DNA of 64,000 nt from JAPOXR01 sp965116115 (GTDB taxonomy: Bacteria; Pseudomonadota; Alphaproteobacteria; Rhodobacterales; Rhodobacteraceae). The stretch is taken from positions 4,464,001 through 4,528,000 of the forward strand of contig OZ220486.1 in the NCBI GenBank assembly GCA_965116115.1, in the 5' to 3' direction. Of this stretch, positions 18,634-27,259 are shown in pieces. Position 1 is the first letter of the stretch; every line of letters begins with the position of its first letter. The translations under genes and the position numbers were made by a program. The notes beneath the pieces were generated by a model, which searched no databases, had not been told where the DNA came from, and was given only the letters and a program-made list of their open reading frames with translations.

Positions 18634-19737
18634 TCAAGAGAAGTGATGGTCGTAAGCCAGCCTGTAATCCGGCTGGTTAAGGTTGAGATAATTCATCACA
18701 TTCTTGGCGTAAGCCTTCTGGCTCTCGATAACTTTGGCGAAGAAGGGATCTTCCGCTGAAATTCTGTCGACCACGGCATCCCAGGCTTCCAGCTGTCCTT
18801 TCATCACCGAATCCGGTGTCCGGTAGACATTCACGCCCTGCTCATCGCGCAGGGTCACCAAATCGTCCGCGTAACGTTTCGTGTTGTGCCAGTAGAAGTT
18901 CGAATTCTCCGCTTCCGACGCATACTTGATGATTGCCTGCAGTTCGGGCGAAAGCGACTCGTATTTTTCGCGGTTGAAGGACACCTCAAAGAACTCTTGG
19001 CTTTGGTGGAATGAAGCCAGATGGTAATGTTTGGAGACATCCTGCATGCCGAAGTCGCGGTCCGACGTCGGGTTGTTGAACTCGGCAGCGTCAATCAGCC
19101 CGGATTTCATGGCCGGCTGGATTTCGCCTCCCGGCAGCTGCACCACCGACATGCCCATTTCCAGCAGCACATCCGCAGCGAGTCCGACGGTGCGGTATTT
19201 GAGCCCGTCCATTTGCGCGGCATCTGTGATCTGCTCCTTGAACCAGCCCAAGGGCTGCGCCGGCATCGGGCTGTTGAAAAACGAAACGATGTTGAGTTGG
19301 AGCTGTTCCATCAATTCATCGAACAGTTCCTGACCGCCGCCGTAATGGACCCATCCCAGAACTTCCTGGCTTGACCATCCGAAACAGGGTCCTGTTCCGA
19401 AAAGCGACGCGGTCGGCGATTTGGAATACCAGTATGCGGGAACATAATGGCACGCGTCTAAAATGCCCCGGTGAACCGCATCCTGCATCTGGCTGGTTTT
19501 AACGACGGCATTGACGGGAAGGAGCTCAATGGTCAGCGCCCCTCCGGACATTTCATTGACGCGGTCGACATAGGCTTGGGCATTCTCTAAAAAGATACCC
19601 CCCCCCCATGCCGCTTGCATCTTCAAAGTCGTTCCATTCGACTGCGCCAAGGCAGGAGCTGCAAGCCCTCCCGCCGAGGCGGTTGCCGCCAACGCGGCAC
19701 CGCCAAGAAACTTTCTGCGGCCAATACTGTTTTCCAT
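18634..19737 (-). CDS. dctP: TRAP transporter substrate-binding protein, DctP type
   Basis: A periplasmic solute receptor of 367 residues. The N-terminus has a twin-arginine signal (GRRKFLGGAALAATASAGG, cut near ALAQ). The start at 19737 is chosen because GGAGAG precedes it and it begins the signal; the frame is open to 19785. Sequence such as GALTIELLPVNAVV, RTVGLAADVLLEMGMSVVQL and PGGEIQPAMKSGLIDAAEF is typical of the TakP-like branch that binds 2-oxo acids or related compounds, though the ligand cannot be read directly. A run of ten G near the 5' end of the mature protein (19598-19607) is notable. Confidence 0.9.
   Translation of the reverse strand: MENSIGRRKFLGGAALAATASAGGLAAPALAQSNGTTLKMQAAWGGGIFLENAQAYVDRVNEMSGGALTIELLPVNAVVKTSQMQDAVHRGILDACHYVPAYWYSKSPTASLFGTGPCFGWSSQEVLGWVHYGGGQELFDELMEQLQLNIVSFFNSPMPAQPLGWFKEQITDAAQMDGLKYRTVGLAADVLLEMGMSVVQLPGGEIQPAMKSGLIDAAEFNNPTSDRDFGMQDVSKHYHLASFHQSQEFFEVSFNREKYESLSPELQAIIKYASEAENSNFYWHNTKRYADDLVTLRDEQGVNVYRTPDSVMKGQLEAWDAVVDRISAEDPFFAKVIESQKAYAKNVMNYLNLNQPDYRLAYDHHFS
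19598..19607. repeat. Homopolymer tract of ten C (G in the coding strand) inside dctP
   Basis: Ten consecutive C in the forward strand encode Trp-Gly-Gly-Gly at the start of mature DctP. The frame is currently open. Such tracts can slip during replication. Confidence 0.7.
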
Positions 19738-19820
19738 TGTGACTCTCCTCTCATGTCTGCCTTTTGAGGCTATGGATGGATCCACTGCTAACGAACATTA
19801 TTATGCCGCGCAACCTGTTC

Positions 19821-19919
19821 CCGATTTAACTCCGAAATGCATCGCTTCATTTGTAGACCGCGATTGATGTAGATCTACATGTTGTATGCGAATCAAGCGG
19901 GTGCGATACTCTCTATGAC
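19821..19919 (+). repeat. Long inverted repeat, left arm
   Basis: Pairs with 20727-20825; about 90% identical after reverse complement by eye. Confidence 0.7.
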
Positions 19920-19929
19920 GCCCGTACAA

Positions 19930-20708
19930 CTATGAAATGCATCACCGAGGTCAGCCGGCGGCTCTTTGTCAGAATCAAGCTGCAGCAGATGCGGCAAGCG
20001 CCCGGCAAATACGTTTCCGACCGCCGCCGGTCGTGAGAAGGGCGGGAATCCGGCGGGATCCAGCCGCTGGGGGTGGAGTGAGCGGCAGCCGGATCAGTTC
20101 AGCTCCGCCTCTTTCAAGCGGCCCTCAGGCGGTTTCAGCGGGGGGCGTCATTGAGCGCGTTCCGCACCCTCCGGACCTCGGACGGAGCTGTCGTCCGGAA
20201 GTTGTTCCCTTACCAGGCCGTTCGTATGTTCATTCAAGCGCCGAGATCTCGGGAGATCTCCGCATGCCCCGCGAATTCCTTGCCGTCATCAGCCGTGATC
20301 ACATGCGTCATGCCGGACACCGGCCGCGGATGCTTGATGACCGCAGCCCCGACCAGAGACGACGTCCTTCTCTCAACCCGTTGAAGCGGCGTGAATCATC
20401 ACCGCCCGGTCGACAAGCGGAACCAGAGTTCCCCCGGCGCCGGACGCCGATGATCGTGTCCGCTTGCCGGTCTCCCGCTCGGGTCTTTTCCTCGACGATC
20501 GCGGGCCGCTCGGATATGTCCCGCCGCCGGGCTTCGGCCAGCTGCTGCGGCAGCCCCGCAACCCGGTGTTGCGGGCGAGTTCGCGGCTCACCGTTGACTG
20601 CGAGCAGCTGATCTCAGCCGCGATGCCCCTTTGCGGGAAACCGCTTTTCTTCAGCGCCTGAAGCTGGCAACGGTCAAACTGGATCAAGCAGTTAAAGTCT
20701 GACGGCAT
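19930..20708 (-). pseudogene. IS30-family transposase, decayed
   Basis: The reverse strand opens with a helix-turn-helix start typical of IS30 (CQLQALKKSGFPQRGIAAEI then CSQSTVSRELARNTG). After a frame break it continues with KTRAGDRQADTIIG and GTLVPLVDRAVMIHAAS, the region around the first catalytic Asp. Several more stops and shifts follow down to the end near 19930. The C-terminal end of the same IS family recurs at 35766-35990. Confidence 0.7.
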
Positions 20709-20726
20709 GCGATTCCCTCCTTTTTC

Positions 20727-20825
20727 GTTACAGAGAGTATCGCACCCGCTTGATCCGCATACAACATATAGATTCGCCTCAATCGCGGTCTACAAATGAA
20801 GCGATGCATTTCGGAGTTTAATCGG
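20727..20825 (-). repeat. Long inverted repeat, right arm
   Basis: Reverse complement partner of 19821-19919. Confidence 0.7.
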
Positions 20826-20872
20826 CGGGGAAAGGCTGCAGCCGGGCACTGGAAAATCCGCCGGACACGTCA

Positions 20873-20902
20873 TACTGTCAATCCTGCTGTGTCAGACTGC
20901 CA
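20873..20902. repeat. Solitary end of an IS630-type element
   Basis: GCTGTGTCAGACTGCCAG matches the terminal segment of the IS630 copies at 55173 and 62813 (which read GCTGTGTCAGACTGCTAG at 62799-62816). No transposase is attached, so it is a leftover end or a very short derivative. Confidence 0.4.
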
Positions 20903-21024
20903 GGGGACGGCGTGCGCACGGCTGTGATTTATCCGTTTCGCTTACACTCTCGCCGCAGATCGCGCGCTGTTTCCATGTCAAATGGAATTTACGCCGCCGG
21001 GACGGCGCCTGACTGCGCGGTCCG

Positions 21025-23274
21025 CTATTGACGGATTCCGCCGGCTCCCGTTGAACGAAGGGCCTGAACCGAAACCTGTCCCGCCTTGGAAACGCCGCTG
21101 CCGAATGCGGACGTCGCACTGTGAAGACCGCTTCGAAAACGGTTTTCGCCGAAGCCGTCAGCAAGATGCGCTTCCGAACCGATCCAGCGAAGGACCCTTC
21201 CGGGAAAAACCGAGATCAAGGAAAAACTCCGCTCCAGAATGACCACATAAGCGAACACGATGAGAAACCCCGAAGCGATCAGCCCGGACACCGCGACGAT
21301 CGGCGAGGCTTCGGCAAGCGCGCTCATCGCATAGAACATTCCGGCATCGAACAGCCTTGCCGTTACCCGGAACAGGATCATTCCGGCAAAATATCCGAGG
21401 ATCATCAATGACGGCGTCAGCATCAGACCCAACAGCATGAGCCAGCCGTAACGACCCGCTTCACCGGATATGCCCTCGCCGTCGAGGCGCATGTGGGCAA
21501 CCGCCCAGAGACTGACAGCCGCCACCGCCTCAATGACAAGAAGGAAATAGCCCGAGACCGCCAGAACCCAGTAAAGAAACGGCAATACCGGCAGGATGAA
21601 AGACTGCGTCATGCCGACCGCGGCCAGCGGAGCGGCGACCATGAACACCACCGCGGTTCCGAACCCGCCTGTCAGAAGCGAAGCCGCCGCTCCGCCGAAA
21701 ATCAGCGCGCCGGCGACATCAAGATACCAGTTCCCCATCCGCACCACGCCGACTATCGGATCGTCGGCCCAGTTAGCCGGAGAAAACGACTCGATCACAG
21801 CGCCGGCGGCATCGGCGAAACCGATCTGCCATATCCTTTCCAGGAGTCCGGAATGGCCGACCGGAACCGCATCCCGCAGAATTTTGCCGGAGATCCGCAT
21901 ATTCGATGCGCTCAACCTGACAGCGGCGCGTTCAAACTGCCCCGTAGCCGCCTGCCAGATCCGGCCAGCTTCGCCGATATGCAGATATTTGCTGGCGTCG
22001 GTTCCGCCGAATACCCGCCTCAGCCAGCCCGGCTCGTCAGCCGCAAGCACAACCTGCCTATTCAGGCGGTCGAATCCGGCCGACAGGTATCTTGATTCCG
22101 CAGCCGTCGGGCGGGCGTTGAGAAGGCCCGTCAATTCGGCGTTGAAACGGGCAATCGTCATATGCCAGTTTCCGGCTCCGATCCAGCCGCCGCCGCACGA
22201 CGCCGGACCGCCCGATGATTCGATGCCGCAGCCGGCGCCTGTGACGCGCTCCATCAACAGCCTGCGGGCATCGTCCGACGCGTTCACTGAGCCGGAAACG
22301 GCGGCGAACAGAACTGCGCTTCCTTCGGCCAATCTCAGATTCGCGCCGTTGACAGCGGCGGCGATCGAGTCCGATACAGGCGGCAGCCGACCCTCATTCG
22401 CTATAAGAACCGGCCATTGACGGGCAATTATGCCGTCGGCGGCTTCAATGATGTCCTGCAGAATTTCCGCATGCATATTGCGGAAACGGCTTTCGACAAT
22501 TGAAGCTGACGGTCCGAGACGCCTGATATATGCGGGTGTTTCCGGCAGACGGTAGGATCCGCAGATTTCCCCGCGACTGCCGTCCACGAAGGACATGATA
22601 AGGGGCGGATCGGCCGCCGCGTCAGCCTTGAACCGTACCCTCAGCGGGCTGCCCGCGACTGCAAACTGGTGATTTGCCAGCCACAGACAAAGCTGATTCC
22701 GGTAGACCGCGCCGAAAAGTTCACCGTCGAGCCTCGGGGCCGCGCCGGTCAGCGGAATCTCGCCCGACAGGATTACCGCCGATCCCTGTGACCAGAGTTC
22801 ACTGGCCAGCAAGGTTGCTCCGCGGACGATCCAAGCGACCCCGCCTTGGATCACATTGTAACCGCCGAGGCCGGGCACGGGAATCAGCAAGGCGACCGCG
22901 AACAAAACCCGCAGCGGCGCCCATAGAGACGACCAGCGCCGGCCGAGAATTTCCCCCTCGTGCGCCGACTGGAGAAGGCCGGCCGTGATATTGTACGCCA
23001 GCAGCAGTCCTCCCACTGCCAGAAAGGCGAGGTTGACGAAACCGGTCAGGACCGAGAACGCGGTCGCATGGGCGCCGCCGCCCGCCGCCGGATACAATGG
23101 TCCAAAGATCTGATTGAGTAGGGCTGCGCTGCGGATATCTCCGAATTCGGTCGCAAAGAACGCGAATATGCCGCCGGCGATGTCCTGTGAAAGGGTCTCT
23201 TGCGCCTGCGCGGAGTTTGCGTGCGCCGACGAGACAATCCAGATTCCGGCTGAAATGAGCTGCTTCCGCCTCAT
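21025..23274 (-). CDS. DotA/TraY-family membrane protein (orphan)
   Basis: A 749-residue protein with a signal-like N-terminus (MRRKQLISAGIWIVSSAHAN), then AFFATEFGDIRSAALLNQIF and a first cluster of helices (VLTGFVNLAFLAVGGLLLAY). A long periplasmic domain rich in Ser/Ala with four or more cysteines follows, then a C-terminal cluster of about five helices (ASLLTGGFGTAVVFMVAAPL through ASGFLIVFAYVVILERSFSL). This is the DotA/TraY plan, a polytopic component of type IVB secretion and I-type conjugation. The frame is open to 23370, but the ATG at 23274 starts the signal. No other T4BSS genes are visible nearby, so it is an orphan in this window. Confidence 0.75.
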   Translation of the reverse strand: MRRKQLISAGIWIVSSAHANSAQAQETLSQDIAGGIFAFFATEFGDIRSAALLNQIFGPLYPAAGGGAHATAFSVLTGFVNLAFLAVGGLLLAYNITAGLLQSAHEGEILGRRWSSLWAPLRVLFAVALLIPVPGLGGYNVIQGGVAWIVRGATLLASELWSQGSAVILSGEIPLTGAAPRLDGELFGAVYRNQLCLWLANHQFAVAGSPLRVRFKADAAADPPLIMSFVDGSRGEICGSYRLPETPAYIRRLGPSASIVESRFRNMHAEILQDIIEAADGIIARQWPVLIANEGRLPPVSDSIAAAVNGANLRLAEGSAVLFAAVSGSVNASDDARRLLMERVTGAGCGIESSGGPASCGGGWIGAGNWHMTIARFNAELTGLLNARPTAAESRYLSAGFDRLNRQVVLAADEPGWLRRVFGGTDASKYLHIGEAGRIWQAATGQFERAAVRLSASNMRISGKILRDAVPVGHSGLLERIWQIGFADAAGAVIESFSPANWADDPIVGVVRMGNWYLDVAGALIFGGAAASLLTGGFGTAVVFMVAAPLAAVGMTQSFILPVLPFLYWVLAVSGYFLLVIEAVAAVSLWAVAHMRLDGEGISGEAGRYGWLMLLGLMLTPSLMILGYFAGMILFRVTARLFDAGMFYAMSALAEASPIVAVSGLIASGFLIVFAYVVILERSFSLISVFPGRVLRWIGSEAHLADGFGENRFRSGLHSATSAFGSGVSKAGQVSVQALRSTGAGGIRQ

Positions 23275-23366
23275 CTGACCAGCATACCGCCGGGACGGCG
23301 AAAAACCGCATGATCTCCGGAAGAGACTCAGAAAAATCCGGTGGGAAACAAGCGCCGGAACCCGAA

Positions 23367-24167
23367 TCACTCTATGCCGGCGGCAAGCAAAGCGGCCTCG
23401 ACCCGCTCAATGTCATCGGGATTGTTCACTTCCCAGAAATCCCGGCCCTTTCCGTCAACTTCGACACACAGAACCGGTTCGCCGTATTCCAGAAAACGCA
23501 GCTGTTCCAGCCCTTCCTGCCGTTCGAGATCAGACGGGCTGCAGTCTGCATAGAAATGAAGCTTATCGGCGGTGTAGCCGTAAATGCCGACATGGTGATA
23601 GACCGGAGTCAGTCCTTCTGGAAAGCGGCTGTCATCAGTCCAGGGAATGATCTGTTTGGAAAAATACAGTGCCCGCCGGCCGGCATCGAAAACCGCCGTC
23701 GTGGCGCCGGCCAGTCCTTTTCTGTTGTCTTCCTTGAACCTTTTGAGAACTGCGCCGTCACACCGGATGACCGGCGTGGCCACGCCGATATCCGGTGAGT
23801 TTCGTATCGCCGCCACCAAATCGTCCACAAACCAAGGCGGAGTCAGCGGGGCATCGCCTTGGACGTTGATGACAATGTCAAAGTAACCGCCGAAATGATT
23901 CAACGCATCGGCGCACCGCTCTGTTCCGTTGCCGCAGGCCGAAGACGTCATGACGCATTTGCCGCCGAATGATTCAACCTCTTCACGGATTCGGATATCG
24001 TCAGTCGCGACGACTAGGCTGTCAATGCTGCCGGCCCCGGAAACGGCCTCCCAAGTGCGCCGGATCAGGGATTTTTCAATGCCCGTGCTGCCGGTCAGCG
24101 GCTCAAGCGGTTTGCCGGGAAATCTCGAAGACGCAAACCGGGCCGGAATCACCCCCAGAACAGGCAT
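23367..24167 (-). CDS. kdsB: 3-deoxy-manno-octulosonate cytidylyltransferase
   Basis: KdsB activates Kdo to CMP-Kdo for lipopolysaccharide inner core synthesis. The 266-residue protein starts with the nucleotide-binding IPARFASSRFPGKPL, contains VVATDDIRI and the catalytic VINVQGDAPL, and ends as the family does with a long C-terminal helix after NPDDIERVEAAL. The start ATG directly follows the cysQ stop, so the two genes are translationally close. It implies a Gram-negative envelope with Kdo. Apparently functional. Confidence 0.95.
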   Translation of the reverse strand: MPVLGVIPARFASSRFPGKPLEPLTGSTGIEKSLIRRTWEAVSGAGSIDSLVVATDDIRIREEVESFGGKCVMTSSACGNGTERCADALNHFGGYFDIVINVQGDAPLTPPWFVDDLVAAIRNSPDIGVATPVIRCDGAVLKRFKEDNRKGLAGATTAVFDAGRRALYFSKQIIPWTDDSRFPEGLTPVYHHVGIYGYTADKLHFYADCSPSDLERQEGLEQLRFLEYGEPVLCVEVDGKGRDFWEVNNPDDIERVEAALLAAGIE

Positions 24168-24971
24168 TCACGTTTTCTTCGGGAGATTCACGCCGGGCAC
24201 GGAGGCAACAAAATCCGGGTTGACATATCCAGGTTTTCCGTAGGCGAGCGGCTCCAGGCCGTTAAGCTCCAGCACCTTTCCGCCCGCTGCCTGCAGAACG
24301 GCATGACCCGCCGCGGTGTCCCACTCCATCGTCCTGCCGATGCGCGGGTACAGATCCGCTTCGCCGGCCGCAAGAAGGCAGAATTTAAGGGACGAAGAAA
24401 CATACTCGCACGTGGCGACATCAGTGTCCGAGAGATAATTCTTAAGCGATCTCCGGGAGCTGTGAGACCGGGACGCCACGACCCGCAGCCCACCGGATGC
24501 GGCGCGCAAACTGCCGCGCACCTTCGTCCGGGAGCCGTTCGTTTCCGTGAGGCGACCGGGGCAAGAGGTCACAAACATGCGGTCAAGGGCCGGCGCAAAG
24601 ACAACTCCCGCGCACGGCGCGCCGTCCAGCACAAGCGCAATATTGACGGTGAATTCGTTTCCGCCCAGGCGGAATCCGTTGGTGCCGTCAATCGGATCGA
24701 TGATGAAGAATGACCCGTGTCCGGTGTCATGCTTTTCCGGCGATTCTTCACTGATTACTGGAATGCCGGGAAATTCGGCCTCCAGTCGGCAGCGGATGAT
24801 TCTGTCAACCTCTAGATCGGCCATCGTCACCGGCGTTCCATCCGTTTTCCAATCAGTTTCCACATTGCCCGCTGACAAATATTTCATCACGGCGGCGCCT
24901 GAGCGCGCCGCCAGATCCGTCAGGCAATTCTCAAGCTTGGCTGAGAACTGCGCATCTGAAGTTGAAACCAT
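24168..24971 (-). CDS. cysQ: 3'(2'),5'-bisphosphate nucleotidase CysQ
   Basis: An inositol-monophosphatase-fold phosphatase of 267 residues that removes the 3' phosphate from PAP or PAPS in sulfur metabolism. Motifs: TDGTPVTMADLEVDRII (metal site), VISEESPE, FFIIDPIDGTNGF (the DPIDGT signature) and the C-terminal MEWDTAAGHAVLQAAGG. Next to kdsB on the same strand with no gap. Confidence 0.92.
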   Translation of the reverse strand: MVSTSDAQFSAKLENCLTDLAARSGAAVMKYLSAGNVETDWKTDGTPVTMADLEVDRIIRCRLEAEFPGIPVISEESPEKHDTGHGSFFIIDPIDGTNGFRLGGNEFTVNIALVLDGAPCAGVVFAPALDRMFVTSCPGRLTETNGSRTKVRGSLRAASGGLRVVASRSHSSRRSLKNYLSDTDVATCEYVSSSLKFCLLAAGEADLYPRIGRTMEWDTAAGHAVLQAAGGKVLELNGLEPLAYGKPGYVNPDFVASVPGVNLPKKT

Positions 24972-25398
24972 CTCATTTGACCCTTTTGACCGGCGACGCC
25001 ATTCTCATTACCGGGCATGATTTTGAATTCCAGGATCCAGCTAACGAAAATGCGGTCATAGAACTGATGGAGTTAATGCACTTGGCTGAAAACCGCCATC
25101 GTCAGCGGACTCGGCATTTGACTTCGCGGCGTCCCGAAGCGGGCAGCGGCTGGGACGACATCAGCCGTCGACCGCCGGTTCAGAAACGACCGTTCGGGCT
25201 TCCGCGCGATCAACGGGTTTCTGAAAAAACACGCGGTGCTGCGCGTCGTCATTGAAGCGGCCGGACTGTTCATCAGTCGCTGCATGACAAGGGTTACGAA
25301 GTCGGCGCAGCTTGATCCCCGCCAACCCCGGCGCTTCGCTGAAACGACCGGCCAGCCAGTTAAAGCCGACAAAGCGGAGGCGCAATCGGTGCGCATTT
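24972..25398. other. Stretch without a supported gene
   Basis: About 430 bases between cysQ and the decayed antitoxin. Reverse-strand frames (for example 25073-25402) exist but show no family resemblance and overlap one another. It could be the eroded end of the neighbouring toxin-antitoxin element. Confidence 0.35.
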
Positions 25399-25629
25399 TC
25401 ACGCAACCGCACCGAGGCTTTTCTTCGCTGCCAGCGTCAGCAGCTTCAGCGAGGCTCCCCGCGGCCGCTTCTCACCGCGCTCCCACTGGCTCACCAGTTC
25501 GGTCGTCACATTGAGGCAGCGGACGAACACCGCCTGGTTCGCGTTCTAACGCAGCCGGAGCGCGTGGATGTCCTCCAGCGCCACCTCCTAGACCGACGTC
25601 AGACGCATCTCGTCAAACGCCCGCATCAT
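25399..25629 (-). pseudogene. HigA-type (Xre) antitoxin with two in-frame amber codons
   Basis: Reading 76 codons from the ATG at 25629, the frame gives a helix-turn-helix antitoxin (NANQAVFVRCLNVTTELVSQ then WERGEKRPRGASLKLL) interrupted by TAG at 25588-25590 and TAG at 25546-25548. Apart from those two codons the frame is open to a TGA at 25399. The pattern is that of COG2944-like antitoxins paired with RelE/HigB toxins. It lies directly after the toxin remnant. Confidence 0.65.
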
Positions 25630-25635
25630 CCGCTT

Positions 25636-25998
25636 CTATATCTGGCTGGCCTCGGCTGATCCGAGCACCGCCGCGAGGCCCGCCCGAGCGCAAGATACTC
25701 GTCCGGGCACAGGTTCTCCCTGCAGTTCTTGGCGAACCCGTAGACGAAAAACGTCGGCGCGCCCCGGCGAAACAGCACGATCGTGCGAAACCCGCCGGAT
25801 CGCCCGCCACCCTTGCGGGCCGATCCGTTGCTTGATCATGCCGCCGCCCGGATCGGCACCGACCACTCCGCCCCGGGCGCGATCCATGAACCCGCACAAC
25901 GCGGTATCGTCGATTCCCCCGCGACCGGCGAACCGGGCGAACGCCTTGGTAATGGCAGGCGCCGCAGAAAGAGTTAAGTACGAGATATTTGCAGTCAT
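25636..25998 (-). pseudogene. RelE/HigB-type toxin, frameshifted
   Basis: The N-terminal half reads FARFAGRGGIDDTALCGFMD, RARGGVVGADPGGGMIKQRI, typical of the COG4737 RelE-like toxins. After GWRAI the family sequence continues in another frame (GGFRTIVLFRRGAPTFFVYG, FAKNCRENLCPDEY), so there is one frameshift near 25800. The family acts as a ribosome-associated mRNA interferase or related inhibitor. The pair with the broken antitoxin is dead as written. Confidence 0.65.
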
Positions 25999-26212
25999 CG
26001 GACCAGCTCCTCTGATAGCTGATTCAATCCCGTCGCCTGTTGTTCCGCGGCTTGCCCCGCCCTGCCCATTGTTAATTCTTATTTAAGGGATTCAATCAAA
26101 CGGACTGCGCAAAATCAAGCGAAAAACATATCTGACCGCTTACCAAAATTATTTTCTTTTTGCGTGCGCAGGATTCCGCTAACCTCCCGGCAACGATTCA
26201 GGAGGTAAAATC

Positions 26213-27259
26213 ATGAACACCAGAACTCAACAAGCGAATCCGAGTCGCCGTCATGTCCTTCGCTGCGGCGCCGCTTTCGGAACCGGTTCCCTGATGTCAT
26301 CATTGTTCATTGGCGTGAATTCCGCCGGAGCGATGGGAGCCAAGGTCGACATGCAACTCGGCTGGCTTGCCGGCAACGGCATCTTGGGCGAAGTGGCGGC
26401 AAAGCGGTTGGGTTATTATGAAGAAGAGGGTATCGAACTGAATGTGACTCCGGGCGGACCCGGAGTTGACGGTGTGGCATCAGTCGCCGCAGGACATGCC
26501 GGTCTTGGGCAGCTTTCATCCAGCCCGTCGCTGATGCTGGCAAGATCGGCCGGCATCCCGGTCAAAGCATTCGCGGCCGGTTACCAGAAACACCCGTTCA
26601 CTTATTTCTCACTTGAGGATAATCCGATCCGAGTCCCGGCGGACATGGTCGGCAAGACGATTGCGACCCAGCCGACGGCGGTAATTCTCCTGAGGGCCCT
26701 GCTCGCAAAGAACGGCATCAGCGAGGATGATGTCGAAATTATCAATATGGGCAGTGATATGAACGCCCTGCTTACCGGCCAGGCACAAGCAGTCACCGGC
26801 TGGATGACGAACACCAACGCCCTGAAAATTCTCGGTGACCGGCGTGTTGACATGATGTTGTGGGATACGGGCATCCAGCTTTATGCCAATGTCTACTACA
26901 GCACCGGCAAAATGCTGGCCGATCATGCGGATGTACTGGCACGTTTCCTCACAGGTTCTGCAAGAGGATGGGGTTTCGCGAAAGAGAACCCGGAAACCGC
27001 GGTTGACCACCTGGTCGCGGAATATCCGAATCTGGATCGCGCCAGCGAGCTTGAAGCTGTCAATCCGGTTCTGGGATTTTCATTTAACGATGTCACCGCC
27101 CAAAACGGCTGGGCGGCGATGAATGCGGCGAACTGGCAGGCCCAGATCGACATTTACGATCAGTTGGGCCAGTTCGAAGGAATGACGCCAGCGCTCGGGG
27201 ATGTGATGACAACGGACATTCTTGCCGCAACGGAGTCAATCCGCAAGCAGGTCGGTTGA
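26213..27259 (+). CDS. ABC transporter substrate-binding protein, NMT1/SsuA type
   Basis: A 348-residue periplasmic receptor with a twin-arginine signal (SRRHVLRCGAAFGTGSLMSS). Mature sequence QLGWLAGNGILGEVAAKRLG, YYEEEGIELNVTPGGPGVDG and the later KTIATQPTAVILLRALLAKN are typical of the NMT1/THI5-like, SsuA/TauA group, which binds sulfonates, nitrate, thiamine precursors or aromatic carboxylates. AGGAGGT precedes the ATG. First gene of an importer with the next two genes. Ligand unknown. Confidence 0.88.
   Translation: MNTRTQQANPSRRHVLRCGAAFGTGSLMSSLFIGVNSAGAMGAKVDMQLGWLAGNGILGEVAAKRLGYYEEEGIELNVTPGGPGVDGVASVAAGHAGLGQLSSSPSLMLARSAGIPVKAFAAGYQKHPFTYFSLEDNPIRVPADMVGKTIATQPTAVILLRALLAKNGISEDDVEIINMGSDMNALLTGQAQAVTGWMTNTNALKILGDRRVDMMLWDTGIQLYANVYYSTGKMLADHADVLARFLTGSARGWGFAKENPETAVDHLVAEYPNLDRASELEAVNPVLGFSFNDVTAQNGWAAMNAANWQAQIDIYDQLGQFEGMTPALGDVMTTDILAATESIRKQVG

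Larger units (their letters stand above)
19821..20825. mobile_element. IS30-family remnant between long (~99 bp) inverted repeats
   Basis: The segments 19821-19919 and 20727-20825 are imperfect reverse complements (about nine mismatches in 99), both carrying TCCGAAATGCATCGCTTCAT and GCGGGTGCGATACTCTCT. Between them lies a decayed IS30 transposase on the reverse strand. This repeat is far longer than the 20-30 bp usual for IS30, so the repeats may be a separate palindromic element or two facing copies. It sits about 85 bases upstream of dctP and may affect its promoter region. Confidence 0.6.
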
